The translations under genes were made by a program, and so were the position numbers. The notes below the pieces were generated by a model that made no database searches, was not told where the DNA came from, and saw only the letters and a list, made by a program, of their open reading frames with translations. Of a stretch of DNA of 64,000 bases, positions 38,653 through 46,082 are shown piece by piece; position 1 is the first letter of the stretch; each line of letters starts with the position of its first letter. Location: assembly GCF_003075035.1 (NCBI RefSeq), contig NZ_QCZE01000002.1:248001-312000 (forward strand), written 5' to 3'. Origin of the DNA: Zobellella maritima. GTDB taxonomy: Bacteria; Pseudomonadota; Gammaproteobacteria; Enterobacterales; Aeromonadaceae.

Positions 38653-38982
38653 TTAACTACCCGGCTTTGGCGTATAGATAGGGGTGGGAAAGGTGGCCAC
38701 CTTGTCGCTCAGCTCGGTCAGTTTGGCGGTGCCGCGTCTTTGAACCGCATCGATCCGCAATATCTGGTGCAGCGGGATATAGGTACGATTCACTTCGGCA
38801 AATTCGCTTTTTAGCCTGTCTTCGGCGGGATCCACCAACAGCGAGGTACGGGTATCCCAGACGAAGTCCGCCAGTTCGACAAACCCGAACAGGCTTCCCT
38901 GGGTTACTTCCCGCACATAGATCTCATAATGTTTGCCGGCGTTGATAAACTGAACACGATACAACAGTTCTGCAGCTTTCAT
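38653..38982 (-). CDS. DUF1820 family protein
   Basis: A 109-residue protein with a compact N-terminal sequence LLYRVQFINAGKHYEIYVRE, then GSLFGFVELADFVW, TYIPLHQILRIDAV, and a proline-rich tail. This matches the DUF1820 family, widespread in gammaproteobacteria and of unknown function. I use the ATG at 38980-38982, with GGAG just upstream; the open frame continues farther but is unconserved. No signal peptide or membrane helix is seen. Confidence 0.85.
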   Translation of the reverse strand: MKAAELLYRVQFINAGKHYEIYVREVTQGSLFGFVELADFVWDTRTSLLVDPAEDRLKSEFAEVNRTYIPLHQILRIDAVQRRGTAKLTELSDKVATFPTPIYTPKPGS

Positions 38983-39307
38983 TTTTCTCCAATCCATTCT
39001 GAAGCCTGGAGCACCATACAGTGCAAAAGCAGGCATCTCCCATTCTCTCTTGCTCGAAGAGCTGATTGACTGCTGACGAGGAGGATGCTCACGGCCAAAG
39101 GATACTCCTCTTCTGCCACGCGGTGAATCCTCAATGGAGGCTCCACCGCACCATCTGACTGTCAGGGATAGTGGGTATGCCGGAATGGCAGGAGCGCTGC
39201 CCAGGCACGGAGGACGGCGCGCCTGCCTCCTTTGTCCTCCGATCACCCCGGATGGTCAACTTTTAAACTGCCCGGTGTTCTAGACCCCCCACCGGGGGAT
39301 GTGCAGC
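38983..39307 (-). other. Intergenic region between DUF1820 gene and symporter gene
   Basis: About 325 bases with no supportable gene. It contains scattered GGA triplets on both strands but no ordered hairpin array, and the hairpin listed at 39271-39296. The symporter gene runs into it from the right, and the DUF1820 promoter must lie at its left end. Confidence 0.5.
39271..39296 (-). terminator. Hairpin after symporter gene
   Basis: Read on the minus strand, CCCGGTG pairs with CACCGGG around a twelve-base G-rich loop, followed by cagtttaaaag. The T-run is short, so the terminator call is moderate. Confidence 0.5.
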
Positions 39308-40681
39308 TTAACCACCGATAGACTGGATAATGACCAGCAGCACCAGCACAGGGCATACCAGACGGACATACCAGGGCCAGATCTTCCAGAACCAGCCCTG
39401 TTCCAGCTCGGGGTGGCCGGCCTTCAGCTCGGCCAGTACCTGGTGCCGCTGCCAGACCCAACCGGCATAGAGGGTGATGCACAGACTCACCAGCGGTTGA
39501 GCGTAATGGGTGGTTGCGGTGATTATCAGTCCGAACAGGCTGCCAAAATTAAACACTATTATCACGCTGATCAAGGTGCATAACAGAGTCATTAGCCAGG
39601 TAGCCTTGATGCGTGACAGACCTCCGATTTCCATCGCCATCGACACCGGTGCCTCAAGCATGGAAATCGCAGAGGTAATGGCCGCGACTATCATCAGCAG
39701 GAAAAAGGCAAAGGCGATCAGGTGCTGGGCCTGGCCCATGGTATTGAACAGGGCGGGTAGTACCGAAAACACCAGGGTATCCGAGTCGAGCAGGCTGCCG
39801 TCTTCTGCAAGGATGGACACGCCATTATGTTGTGCCACGTACATGGCGGGCAGGATCAGCAGCCCGGCGAGGAAAGCAACGCTGGTATCCAGCAGGGTGA
39901 CTTGGGCGGCCAGCACGGGGATGCTTGCCTGACGGCTGAGATAGGAGCCGTAAATCATCATGACAGCGGCGCCCAATGACAGGGAGAAAAAGCTCTGGCC
40001 AAGGGCTCCGATCAGTACCTTGCCTTGTAGCACGCGGGAAAAATCCGGGATCAGATAGGCTTTCAATCCCGCTCCGGCACCCGGCTGAAGCAGCATGTAC
40101 AGGGTCAACAGCAGCAGCATCGACAGCAGCAGGGGCATCAGCCGGCGTGACCATTTCTCGATACCCTGCTCCAGTCCCTGGCAGACTACATAGAGGCTGA
40201 GCAGGGCAAACAGCAGGGTAAATATCAGGTTGCGGGACACCGAAAAATCGCTCAGCCAGGCGGCGCCTTGCGTGGAGCCCATCATGTGGGCCAGCGGCTC
40301 AAGGGCATAGGCGACAAACCAGCCGGAGACAATGGCATAGAAGGTGAAAATAAAGCTGACGGTGAGCACGGCGGCCAGTCCCAGCAGGCCTGCGCCCACC
40401 CGACCGGCACGATCCTCGGTCAGCTGTTGCAGCGCCCTGAAAGGAGTGGCCTGGCCGTGACGGCCAATGGCCATTTCCGCGACCAGCATGGGGTAGCCCA
40501 GCAGGAAAATAAACAGCAGGTACACCAACAGGAAGGCGCCACCACCGTTGCTGGCTGCCTGAGTCGGAAAACCCCAGATATTGCCGACCCCGATCGCCGA
40601 GCCCGCCGCCGCCATGACAAACCCCAACCTGCTGCTGAACTGCGCCCTTGATTCCACTTTGCTACGCCCCTGCTCTGGCAT
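39308..40681 (-). CDS. Sodium:neurotransmitter symporter (NSS/SNF) family transporter
   Basis: A roughly 457-residue membrane protein with eleven or twelve helices. The family motif FSSRLGFVMAAAGSAIGVGNIWGFP (given in order; helix 1 unwound region with Na+ sites) and NGGGAFLLVYLLF are clear. MLVAEMAIGRHG and later segments fit the bacterial SNF group, which import amino acids with Na+. The substrate cannot be told from sequence. I place the start at the ATG at 40681 (MPEQGRSKVES). It lacks a strong Shine-Dalgarno, and GTG seven codons later has one (AGGGG), so the start is uncertain. Confidence 0.9.
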   Translation of the reverse strand: MPEQGRSKVESRAQFSSRLGFVMAAAGSAIGVGNIWGFPTQAASNGGGAFLLVYLLFIFLLGYPMLVAEMAIGRHGQATPFRALQQLTEDRAGRVGAGLLGLAAVLTVSFIFTFYAIVSGWFVAYALEPLAHMMGSTQGAAWLSDFSVSRNLIFTLLFALLSLYVVCQGLEQGIEKWSRRLMPLLLSMLLLLTLYMLLQPGAGAGLKAYLIPDFSRVLQGKVLIGALGQSFFSLSLGAAVMMIYGSYLSRQASIPVLAAQVTLLDTSVAFLAGLLILPAMYVAQHNGVSILAEDGSLLDSDTLVFSVLPALFNTMGQAQHLIAFAFFLLMIVAAITSAISMLEAPVSMAMEIGGLSRIKATWLMTLLCTLISVIIVFNFGSLFGLIITATTHYAQPLVSLCITLYAGWVWQRHQVLAELKAGHPELEQGWFWKIWPWYVRLVCPVLVLLVIIQSIGG

Positions 40682-40814
40682 ACGCCGTAAAGTTTCCAAT
40701 ACAGGCGCCGTTAATGAAAAATGAGGCAAACTATGGTGTTTTGCAGGATTTTTGTCAAATAGAAGCAGGCCGTGTAGCGGAGGATGCCGGGCCTGCCTAA
40801 ATGAGTAGAGAAAT

Positions 40815-40845
40815 ATAAAGGCGGGGGGGGAGCCCCCACCTTTAT
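40815..40845 (-). terminator. Terminator after desaturase gene
   Basis: On the minus strand AAAGGTGGGGG pairs with CCCCCGCCTTT (one G-U), flanked by TAAAT-rich bases, and overlaps the desaturase stop codon. It is GC-rich with an A/T tail on both sides. Confidence 0.7.
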
Positions 40846-41960
40846 TAAGCCAGCTGGGTGGTCAGCTTCAGCCAGTTACGCTTTTGAATCTGCAGGGACG
40901 CTCTCAACTCATCGCAGTTGAGCCTGAGCCTGAGTTCTTCATATTTGCAGCCTACCGCCTTTTTCTTCATGTCCAGCAGCGTCTTGCGGGCCTGATAATA
41001 GGCCTTCAGCTGCTCCAGCAAGCGCTCATACTCGCCATGCAGCAGCGCCAGCCATTGTTCGGTATCGGCTCCCTGGCGACGCAGCAGCCGTTGTCGGGCT
41101 TGCTCCAGACGCATTTCCAGCTTGGCCTGTTCGATACGCTCTTGCGGGCTGGTGCGTAACCGGCGAGCAAGGCCCACCCAGCTCATGGACTTGATCAGCC
41201 ATTTGGTCGGATCGTAATGCCACCAGCAGATGCCGTTGCGGTAATCGGACTCGAACAGGTGATGAAAATTATGGTAGCCCTCGCCGAAGGTCAGCACTGC
41301 CAACAGATCATTGTCCCTGGCGGTATTTTTATTGGTATAGGGTTGGCGCCCCCAATAGTGGGCCAGGGAATTGATGAAAAAGGTGACGTGATGGCCGAGT
41401 ACCAGGCGCAATACGCCGGCCAGCAACAGCATGCCCCACAGGTCGCCGTGCAGCAGCCCCAGCGCAATCGGCAGACCCAGGTTCATGAGCAGGGTCAGGG
41501 CCAGATAGTGGCGATGCTGAAACGCCAGGATGGGATTGCGTTTCAGGTCCGGGATATTGCTGTCATCTTCCGGATGGTAATCGCGCAGCATCCAGCCCAT
41601 ATGGGAGAACCAGAGTCCCCGCTTGGCCGAATAGGGATCTTTTTCAAGATCATCCACATGGCGATGATGGCGACGATGATCGGCACACCAGCGCAGAGCC
41701 GAATTCTGCAGTGACAGAGCGCCTCCGAGGGCAAACACCCATTGCATCAGGGGATGCGCCTCATAGGCCTTGTGGGCCCACAAACGATGATAACCGGCGG
41801 TAATCGACAGGCAGCTGTAGCTGAACAGCAGCAGCAGGGCCAGCCATTGCCAGCCGTCGTAGCCATGGGTCAGGCCATACCAGGGTACCAGCACCAGTGC
41901 GGCCAGGCCGGTACCGGCAAAGACGAGGGCATTGGTCCATAACAGGGGGGGTTTACGCAT
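40845..41960 (-). CDS. Acyl-CoA delta-9 fatty acid desaturase
   Basis: A membrane di-iron desaturase of about 371 residues. The three histidine boxes are HRLWAH, HRRHHRH and GYHNFHH, in the order and spacing of stearoyl-CoA/acyl-CoA desaturases, with paired helices around them (TNALVFAGTGLAALVLV and WQWLALLLLFSYSCL). The C-terminal part (about 280-371) is a long charged helix, probably coiled coil, beyond the core. The start at 41960 has GGATG upstream; ATG at 41972 lacks a ribosome-binding site. It is divergent from fabR, consistent with unsaturated fatty acid control. Confidence 0.92.
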   Translation of the reverse strand: MRKPPLLWTNALVFAGTGLAALVLVPWYGLTHGYDGWQWLALLLLFSYSCLSITAGYHRLWAHKAYEAHPLMQWVFALGGALSLQNSALRWCADHRRHHRHVDDLEKDPYSAKRGLWFSHMGWMLRDYHPEDDSNIPDLKRNPILAFQHRHYLALTLLMNLGLPIALGLLHGDLWGMLLLAGVLRLVLGHHVTFFINSLAHYWGRQPYTNKNTARDNDLLAVLTFGEGYHNFHHLFESDYRNGICWWHYDPTKWLIKSMSWVGLARRLRTSPQERIEQAKLEMRLEQARQRLLRRQGADTEQWLALLHGEYERLLEQLKAYYQARKTLLDMKKKAVGCKYEELRLRLNCDELRASLQIQKRNWLKLTTQLA

Positions 41961-41974
41961 ATCAACATCCATTG

Positions 41975-41992
41975 AGCGAACAACTGTACACT
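41975..41992. promoter_or_regulatory. Candidate FabR operator before the desaturase gene
   Basis: AGCGAACAACTGTACACT keeps the AGCG start, the ACA-N2-TGT core and the CT end of the E. coli FabR operator (12 of 18 positions by eye against the fabA site). It lies 15 bases before the preferred desaturase start, where a repressor would block transcription or the transcript start. Confidence 0.5.
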
Positions 41993-42102
41993 ATTTTCCC
42001 GGTTCGGCTGGGTGGGGTCAATCAGAAAATGACCAACCGGGGCTGACCCCATTCATACAAAAAGGTATGATCCGGCCATAAAGCGTTAGACCCTGGAGTC
42101 TT

Positions 42103-42714
42103 GTGGGCATTCGAGCCGAACAAAAAGAAAAAACCCGGCGCACCCTGATTGAATCTGCCTTTCGGCAGTTGAGTGCCGAGCGAAGTTTTTCCAGCTTGAG
42201 TCTGCGCGAGGTCTGCCGGGAGGCAGGCCTTGCACCCACCTCTTTCTACCGTCATTTTAAGGATATGGAAGAATTAGGCTTGACCCTGGTTGATGAAGGT
42301 GGCCTCACCTTACGTCAGTTGATGCGTCAGGCCCGGCAGCGGATTGCCGATGGCGGTAGCGTGATCCAGATTTCGGTCAAAACCTTTATGGAGTTTATCG
42401 ACAACAGCCCGGATGTGTTTCGCCTGCTGTTGCGCGAGCGTTCCGGCACTTCGGTTGCCTTTCGTCAGGCGGTGGCCAGGGAAATCCAGCATTTTACCGC
42501 CGAGCTGACCGATTACCTGGAAGAAAGGCAGCATATCCGGCGTGACTATGCGCTGTTGCAGGCCCAGACCATGGTCACCCTGGTATTCAGTGCCGGCGCC
42601 GAAGCCCTGGATATGAATGATGTTGAGCGTTCGGCACTGGCTGAGCGGATGATCCTGCAGCTGCGCATGGTTGCCAAGGGCGCAGATGCATATTATAAGA
42701 CTAAACGGCCCTAG
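42103..42714 (+). CDS. fabR: TetR-family repressor of unsaturated fatty acid genes FabR
   Basis: A 203-residue TetR-type regulator closely matching E. coli Fab[20 protein letters not shown], the helix-turn-helix [22 protein letters not shown] (in two parts), [27 protein letters not shown], and [11 protein letters not shown]. It senses the saturated/unsaturated acyl-CoA or acyl-ACP ratio and represses fabA/fabB-type or desaturase genes. The start is GTG at 42103, with TGGAG four bases upstream. It is followed by yijD as in E. coli, and the divergent desaturase is its likely target. Confidence 0.93.
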   Translation: MGIRAEQKEKTRRTLIESAFRQLSAERSFSSLSLREVCREAGLAPTSFYRHFKDMEELGLTLVDEGGLTLRQLMRQARQRIADGGSVIQISVKTFMEFIDNSPDVFRLLLRERSGTSVAFRQAVAREIQHFTAELTDYLEERQHIRRDYALLQAQTMVTLVFSAGAEALDMNDVERSALAERMILQLRMVAKGADAYYKTKRP

Positions 42715-42738
42715 GCCCTTACGTGAGGAAGGATGTCC

Positions 42739-43101
42739 ATGTTACAAAGTAAAAAAATTCGTCGTAAGCCCATACTATTGGCATTCCTGGTGGGGGTGTG
42801 TGGTAATGCCACCCTGGCAACGTTGAGTGTCAGCCAGATGGCATTTTCGGTATTCCCGGCCATTGCGCTGGTGTTGGCTGCCTACATGCTTTATCAGGAG
42901 TATCTTAGCGTTCCCATGGAAGGCGATACACCCTTGTGTGCCCTGCTGAGCTTTTTGATTGGGGTGTTTGGGTATTCTTCATTTTTACGGGTACAGTTCC
43001 CGGAAATGGGCACCAATTTCCTGTCGATCATGATCACCCTGGGGTTACTGGCCTGGCTGGCTGTCAAACTGGGAGTGGCCGCGCGCCCCAAGGCGGAATA
43101 A
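42739..43101 (+). CDS. yijD: Inner-membrane protein YijD (DUF1422)
   Basis: A 120-residue protein with four hydrophobic helices, including PILLAFLVGVCGNATLATL, AFSVFPAIALVLAAYMLYQ, CALLSFLIGVFGYSS and LSIMITLGLLAWLAVKLGV. The length and the fabR-yijD order match E. coli (119 aa). Function is unknown. I chose the ATG at 42739 (AGGAAGG six bases upstream), not the ATG six bases earlier, which overlaps the ribosome-binding site. A strong terminator follows. Confidence 0.9.
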   Translation: MLQSKKIRRKPILLAFLVGVCGNATLATLSVSQMAFSVFPAIALVLAAYMLYQEYLSVPMEGDTPLCALLSFLIGVFGYSSFLRVQFPEMGTNFLSIMITLGLLAWLAVKLGVAARPKAE

Positions 43102-43124
43102 TCGGTTTTACCGGTTTCTCATTG

Positions 43125-43157
43125 ATGCCAGTCGGTTCGGGCCGACTGGCATTTTTT
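43125..43157 (+). terminator. Intrinsic terminator after yijD
   Basis: ATGCCAGTCGG (43125-43135) pairs perfectly with CCGACTGGCAT (43142-43152) around TTCGGG, followed by a six-T run. Confidence 0.94.
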
Positions 43158-43179
43158 ATTGCTGATGGTGGCCGTGGCT

Positions 43180-44046
43180 TCAGTCCGGGCGTTCTTCGGT
43201 GGCCAGCGGTAGTTCGTCCCGGCTGCCCCATTCGGCCCAGGAACCGTCATAAACGGCAATCTGTCGGTGTCCGCTTACCTCGGCGGCCAGGGCCAGAATG
43301 GCCGCCGTGACTCCGGAGCCACAGCTACATATCAACTGTTGTTCGGGCTTGAGTACCGTCTTCAGCCGCGCCGCCAGCCGTTCCAGCGGCAACAGGTGAC
43401 CGTCTTCGAGCAACTCGGTAAATGGCAGGCAAACGGCGCCGGGCATATGACCGGCCCTGACACCCGGTCTGGGGTCGGGCGCCTCGCCATGGAAACGCTC
43501 CCGGCTCCTGGCATCCAGTACCAGACAAGCAGGGTTGGACAGGGCATCGAGCACAGCCGTTGCATTCCGCACCCAGTTCGGTGCCCAGCTGGCTTTATAA
43601 TGACCCGGCTGGGGCCGGGGAGCCGTCCCCTGTTCGGTGAGCAACCCCTGCTTTTTCCAGGCGGGCAGACCGCCATTGAGCACGGCTACCTGTTGATGCC
43701 CCATGGCCTTGAACATCCACCAGGCTCGGGGGGCAGAGAAGATCCCCACGCTGTCGTAGACGACTATTCGCTGATGATTTTCCAATCCCAGCCGGGAAGC
43801 CTCTCGGGAGAATAGGTCGGCATCGGGCAGCATATGGGGCAGGTGGCTGTGTTGATCCTTGATGCGATTATCGAAGTCAAAATAGCGGGCCCCCGGTATC
43901 CGGCAGGCCAGCCACTCCTGTTCGGCATTTCTCTTGGCTACGGGCATATGCCAGCTGGCATCCAGTACCACCAGCTCCGGGTCTGACAGATGCTCGGCCA
44001 GCCACTTGCAATCAACCAGGGATGAGGTGAAGGTGGGTTTGGCCAT
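43180..44046 (-). CDS. sseA: 3-mercaptopyruvate sulfurtransferase
   Basis: A 288-residue two-domain rhodanese. The C-terminal catalytic loop is ICSCGSGVTAAILAL, where C-G-S-G-V-T is the mercaptopyruvate-type signature (thiosulfate rhodaneses have CRxGx[R/T]). The N-terminal inactive domain has VVLDASWHMP and IPGARYFDFDNRIKD. It transfers sulfur from 3-mercaptopyruvate to thiols or cyanide. The ATG at 44046 has AAGGAGA seven bases upstream; a TTG two codons earlier is unlikely. Confidence 0.95.
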   Translation of the reverse strand: MAKPTFTSSLVDCKWLAEHLSDPELVVLDASWHMPVAKRNAEQEWLACRIPGARYFDFDNRIKDQHSHLPHMLPDADLFSREASRLGLENHQRIVVYDSVGIFSAPRAWWMFKAMGHQQVAVLNGGLPAWKKQGLLTEQGTAPRPQPGHYKASWAPNWVRNATAVLDALSNPACLVLDARSRERFHGEAPDPRPGVRAGHMPGAVCLPFTELLEDGHLLPLERLAARLKTVLKPEQQLICSCGSGVTAAILALAAEVSGHRQIAVYDGSWAEWGSRDELPLATEERPD

Positions 44047-44162
44047 CGGCAATTCTCCTTGTCTGTTAATGGTTTAATATTAACGTCAAAGTGGGGATAG
44101 GCGACATCCCCGGGGCCTTGAATTTCGTCGTTCGGGGGGATGAGGTCATCAACGATTTTCTT

Positions 44163-44180
44163 TGTAAGAGATCTCTCAAA
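44163..44180 (+). promoter_or_regulatory. GacA/UvrY/VarA-type response regulator box upstream of csrB
   Basis: TGTAAGAGATCTCTCAAA matches the palindrome TGTAAG-AGATCT-CTTACA, the upstream activating site of csr/rsm small RNA genes, at 16 of 18 positions. It lies about 175 bases before the predicted csrB start, the distance seen for known sites. It implies control by a BarA/UvrY (GacS/GacA) two-component system encoded elsewhere. Confidence 0.8.
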
Positions 44181-44305
44181 GAGGATGCAGCCAATACATT
44201 TTTATGACTGGCTACTTTAACCTGTCGAGACGGTTTTTATCACATAAAACAGTTGGTTAGTTTTTTTATTCAGCGTTAGGTTATTTTTTTATAAAGGGAA
44301 CTTTC

Positions 44306-44333
44306 TTGAGGGATTCGAAAATTACTCTATATT
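44306..44333 (+). promoter_or_regulatory. Sigma-70 promoter of csrB
   Basis: TTGAGG (44306-44311), a 16-base spacer, and TATATT (44328-44333) place a transcript start near 44339-44341, immediately before the first AAGGA motif. Confidence 0.7.
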
Positions 44334-44339
44334 TAGAAG

Positions 44340-44608
44340 GGCAAGGAGCAAGGAAGTCGGTCAGGAAGACAGGCTGCCAGGAAGGCGAAAGGAACACCGC
44401 AGGACGCGGTCAGGGACACCTCCCAGGACGGAGATAGTCGAGCGAGTCAGGATGACACGCGGTCAGGATGACCAGGACGCACCGAAGGATCGGGAAGGGG
44501 ATCACCTTAAGGATAAGGTACAAGTCAAGGACTGCAGGGAGCAATTTGGTTTAAGGATTGAGCCATACGACGACCCAAAAGGGGGTGACATGACGTCACC
44601 CCCTTTTT
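44340..44608 (+). ncRNA. csrB: CsrB-type small RNA (CsrA-sequestering)
   Basis: About 270 bases without an ORF carry some 19 GGA triplets, most as AGGA or AAGGA/CAGGA in predicted hairpin loops (for example CGCAGGACGCGG, CCTCCCAGGACGGAG and GTCAGGATGAC). This repetitive GGA-in-loop layout is the hallmark of CsrB, CsrC and RsmY/Z RNAs, each of which titrates several CsrA dimers and so relieves CsrA repression of translation. A recognisable promoter and GacA-like box precede it, and a strong terminator ends it. Both ends are predicted, not mapped. It lies between sseA (divergent) and the DUF2007 gene. Confidence 0.92.
44577..44608 (+). terminator. Intrinsic terminator of csrB
   Basis: AAAAGGGGGTGAC (44577-44589) pairs with GTCACCCCCTTTT (44595-44607) around ATGAC, with a T-run. 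It is the strongest hairpin in the locus. Confidence 0.95.
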
Positions 44609-44638
44609 CTATGTAGAGCTTCGGCAAGAAGGGAACAT

Positions 44639-44968
44639 ATGAGCGACTGGATCCCGGTTTACGAGGCCGCCAACAGCCTGGAAGCCCACACCCTAAAGGG
44701 AGCACTGGAAGTGGTGGGTATCGCTGTGCAGCTGCGGGGCGATGCCCTGTCGGGCGCCCTGGGTGAACTGCCGGCCAATGCGGTGGAAGTGACCCTGCTG
44801 ATCCGTCCGGTCGATCTGGCGCACGCGCAGCAGGTATTGGCACGATACCGGCAAGGCAGTGAGGGTTCCTGGCAATGCCGACATTGTGGAGAACAGAATG
44901 CCGGCAGCTTCGAGATTTGCTGGCAGTGTGGGCATGAGCCCGGTGCCGATGAACAGCAACAGCGCTAG
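44639..44968 (+). CDS. DUF2007-like protein with C-terminal zinc ribbon
   Basis: A 109-residue cytosolic protein. Residues 1-70 resemble the ferredoxin-like DUF2007 fold (WIPVYEAANSLEAHTLKGALE, then VTLLIRPVDLAHAQQVLARY), related to PII-type signalling domains. Residues 78-100 hold two CxxC knuckles (CRHC and CWQC), a zinc ribbon. The function is unknown. The ATG is preceded by AAGGGAA. The gene starts 31 bases after the csrB terminator and ends four bases into the stop of the opposite DUF1145 gene. Confidence 0.8.
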   Translation: MSDWIPVYEAANSLEAHTLKGALEVVGIAVQLRGDALSGALGELPANAVEVTLLIRPVDLAHAQQVLARYRQGSEGSWQCRHCGEQNAGSFEICWQCGHEPGADEQQQR

Positions 44969-45246
44969 CGTTTTTGTGCCATCAGTTGCTTGAGCCGAGC
45001 CCGATGATGGTGCATGGCGAAGGAGCCGAATACCAGCACGGCCAGATAGTCCTTGAGAGTGGGACTGAGCAAACTGGCCACCTGTCTGAGCATCAGCATC
45101 TGCAGCAGGTGCATCACCAGCACCACAGCACCCAGTATCAGCGGCAGGGAGCCGACCTCCGCGAACTCCGGGCCGAAAAGGGCATAAAGGATGCCTCCCC
45201 AGAACATCAGCATCACCGGCCGCATCAATATATTCAATACTTTCAT
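44965..45246 (-). CDS. DUF1145 family membrane protein (YhhL-like)
   Basis: A 93-residue protein with two helices (PVMLMFWGGILYALF and PLILGAVVLVMHLLQMLML) and a basic C-terminal tail. It overlaps the end of rsmD by four bases (ATGA on the minus strand), the position of E. coli yhhL after rsmD (yhhF). The function is unknown. Its start at 45246 follows GGGAG; a longer frame would lie inside rsmD. Confidence 0.85.
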   Translation of the reverse strand: MKVLNILMRPVMLMFWGGILYALFGPEFAEVGSLPLILGAVVLVMHLLQMLMLRQVASLLSPTLKDYLAVLVFGSFAMHHHRARLKQLMAQKR

Positions 45247-45842
45247 TTGTTTTGCTCCCGTTGATAAAGCTGATAACAGACCTGGCCGGCTCGTTTGTCC
45301 TTCAGGCGCCGCCAGTTGCCGGGCAGGCTCGGCTCGTTTGAGGTCTGCTCCCGCTCGATATAAATCATGGCTTCCGGGGCCAGCCAGCCATCTTGTTCCA
45401 ATCGCGTACACACCTGTGACAGCAGATCCTGATGAAACGGAGGATCGAGAAAAACCAGATCAAAGGATTCGGGGCTACCCGTCAAATAGGTCTGGGCGTC
45501 GCTGTTGACCACTTTCCCCTCGGCTCCGGACAGGCTGGCCAGGTTGAGCTCCAATTGACGGGCGATCCTGACTTCTTTTTCCACCATCACCAAGCGTTTT
45601 GCTCCCCTGGACAGGGCCTCAAAGCCCAGGCTGCCGCTGCCGGCAAACAAGTCCAGACAGACAGTGCCCCTGATATCGAACATCAACCAGTTAAACAGGG
45701 TTTCCTTCACTCGATCCGAGGTGGGCCTGAGTCCTTTGCTGTTGAGGACCGGTAACTTGCGGCCTCGCCATTGGCCGCCGATAAGACGGATTTGGCCCAC
45801 GTCCGCAGACGGTTTCTTTACCTGTTTTGCTTTGACCATCAC
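45243..45842 (-). CDS. rsmD: 16S rRNA (guanine(966)-N2)-methyltransferase
   Basis: A 199-residue SAM methyltransferase that modifies G966 of 16S rRNA. The start carries RLIGGQWRGRKLPVL, motif I is DLFAGSGSLGFEALSRGA, and the catalytic motif IV is FDLVFLDPPFHQD. TSDRVKETLFNWL is family-specific. Length matches E. coli RsmD (198 aa). It is divergent from ftsY, as in E. coli. Confidence 0.96.
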   Translation of the reverse strand: MMVKAKQVKKPSADVGQIRLIGGQWRGRKLPVLNSKGLRPTSDRVKETLFNWLMFDIRGTVCLDLFAGSGSLGFEALSRGAKRLVMVEKEVRIARQLELNLASLSGAEGKVVNSDAQTYLTGSPESFDLVFLDPPFHQDLLSQVCTRLEQDGWLAPEAMIYIEREQTSNEPSLPGNWRRLKDKRAGQVCYQLYQREQNK

Positions 45843-46082
45843 GTTTCGCCGTCTTTCAATAAAGTGCTAGTATAAGGCGGTTTTTCACCCCTAAGGGGCG
45901 AGTATTCTAATTAAGGGGCAAGGCCTTGGCCAGCCGGAGCTCGGCCGTCGCGGAAAATCCGAGGAAAGTTTTAATCCGGTGGGTGCGGAGCGCGCTGGTA
46001 GAGCCCATGGCTCGATGCTGACGAGCCTTGCCAGCAGGCGATAACTTGTCCGATGTCCCCCAGACTAGTGAGTAACAACAGG

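Noticed and set aside
38983-39270. Possible second CsrA-binding RNA (CsrC-like) from scattered GGA triplets
   Set aside because: GGA is about equally frequent on both strands, there is no ordered hairpin array, and no terminator with a T-run on the plus strand.
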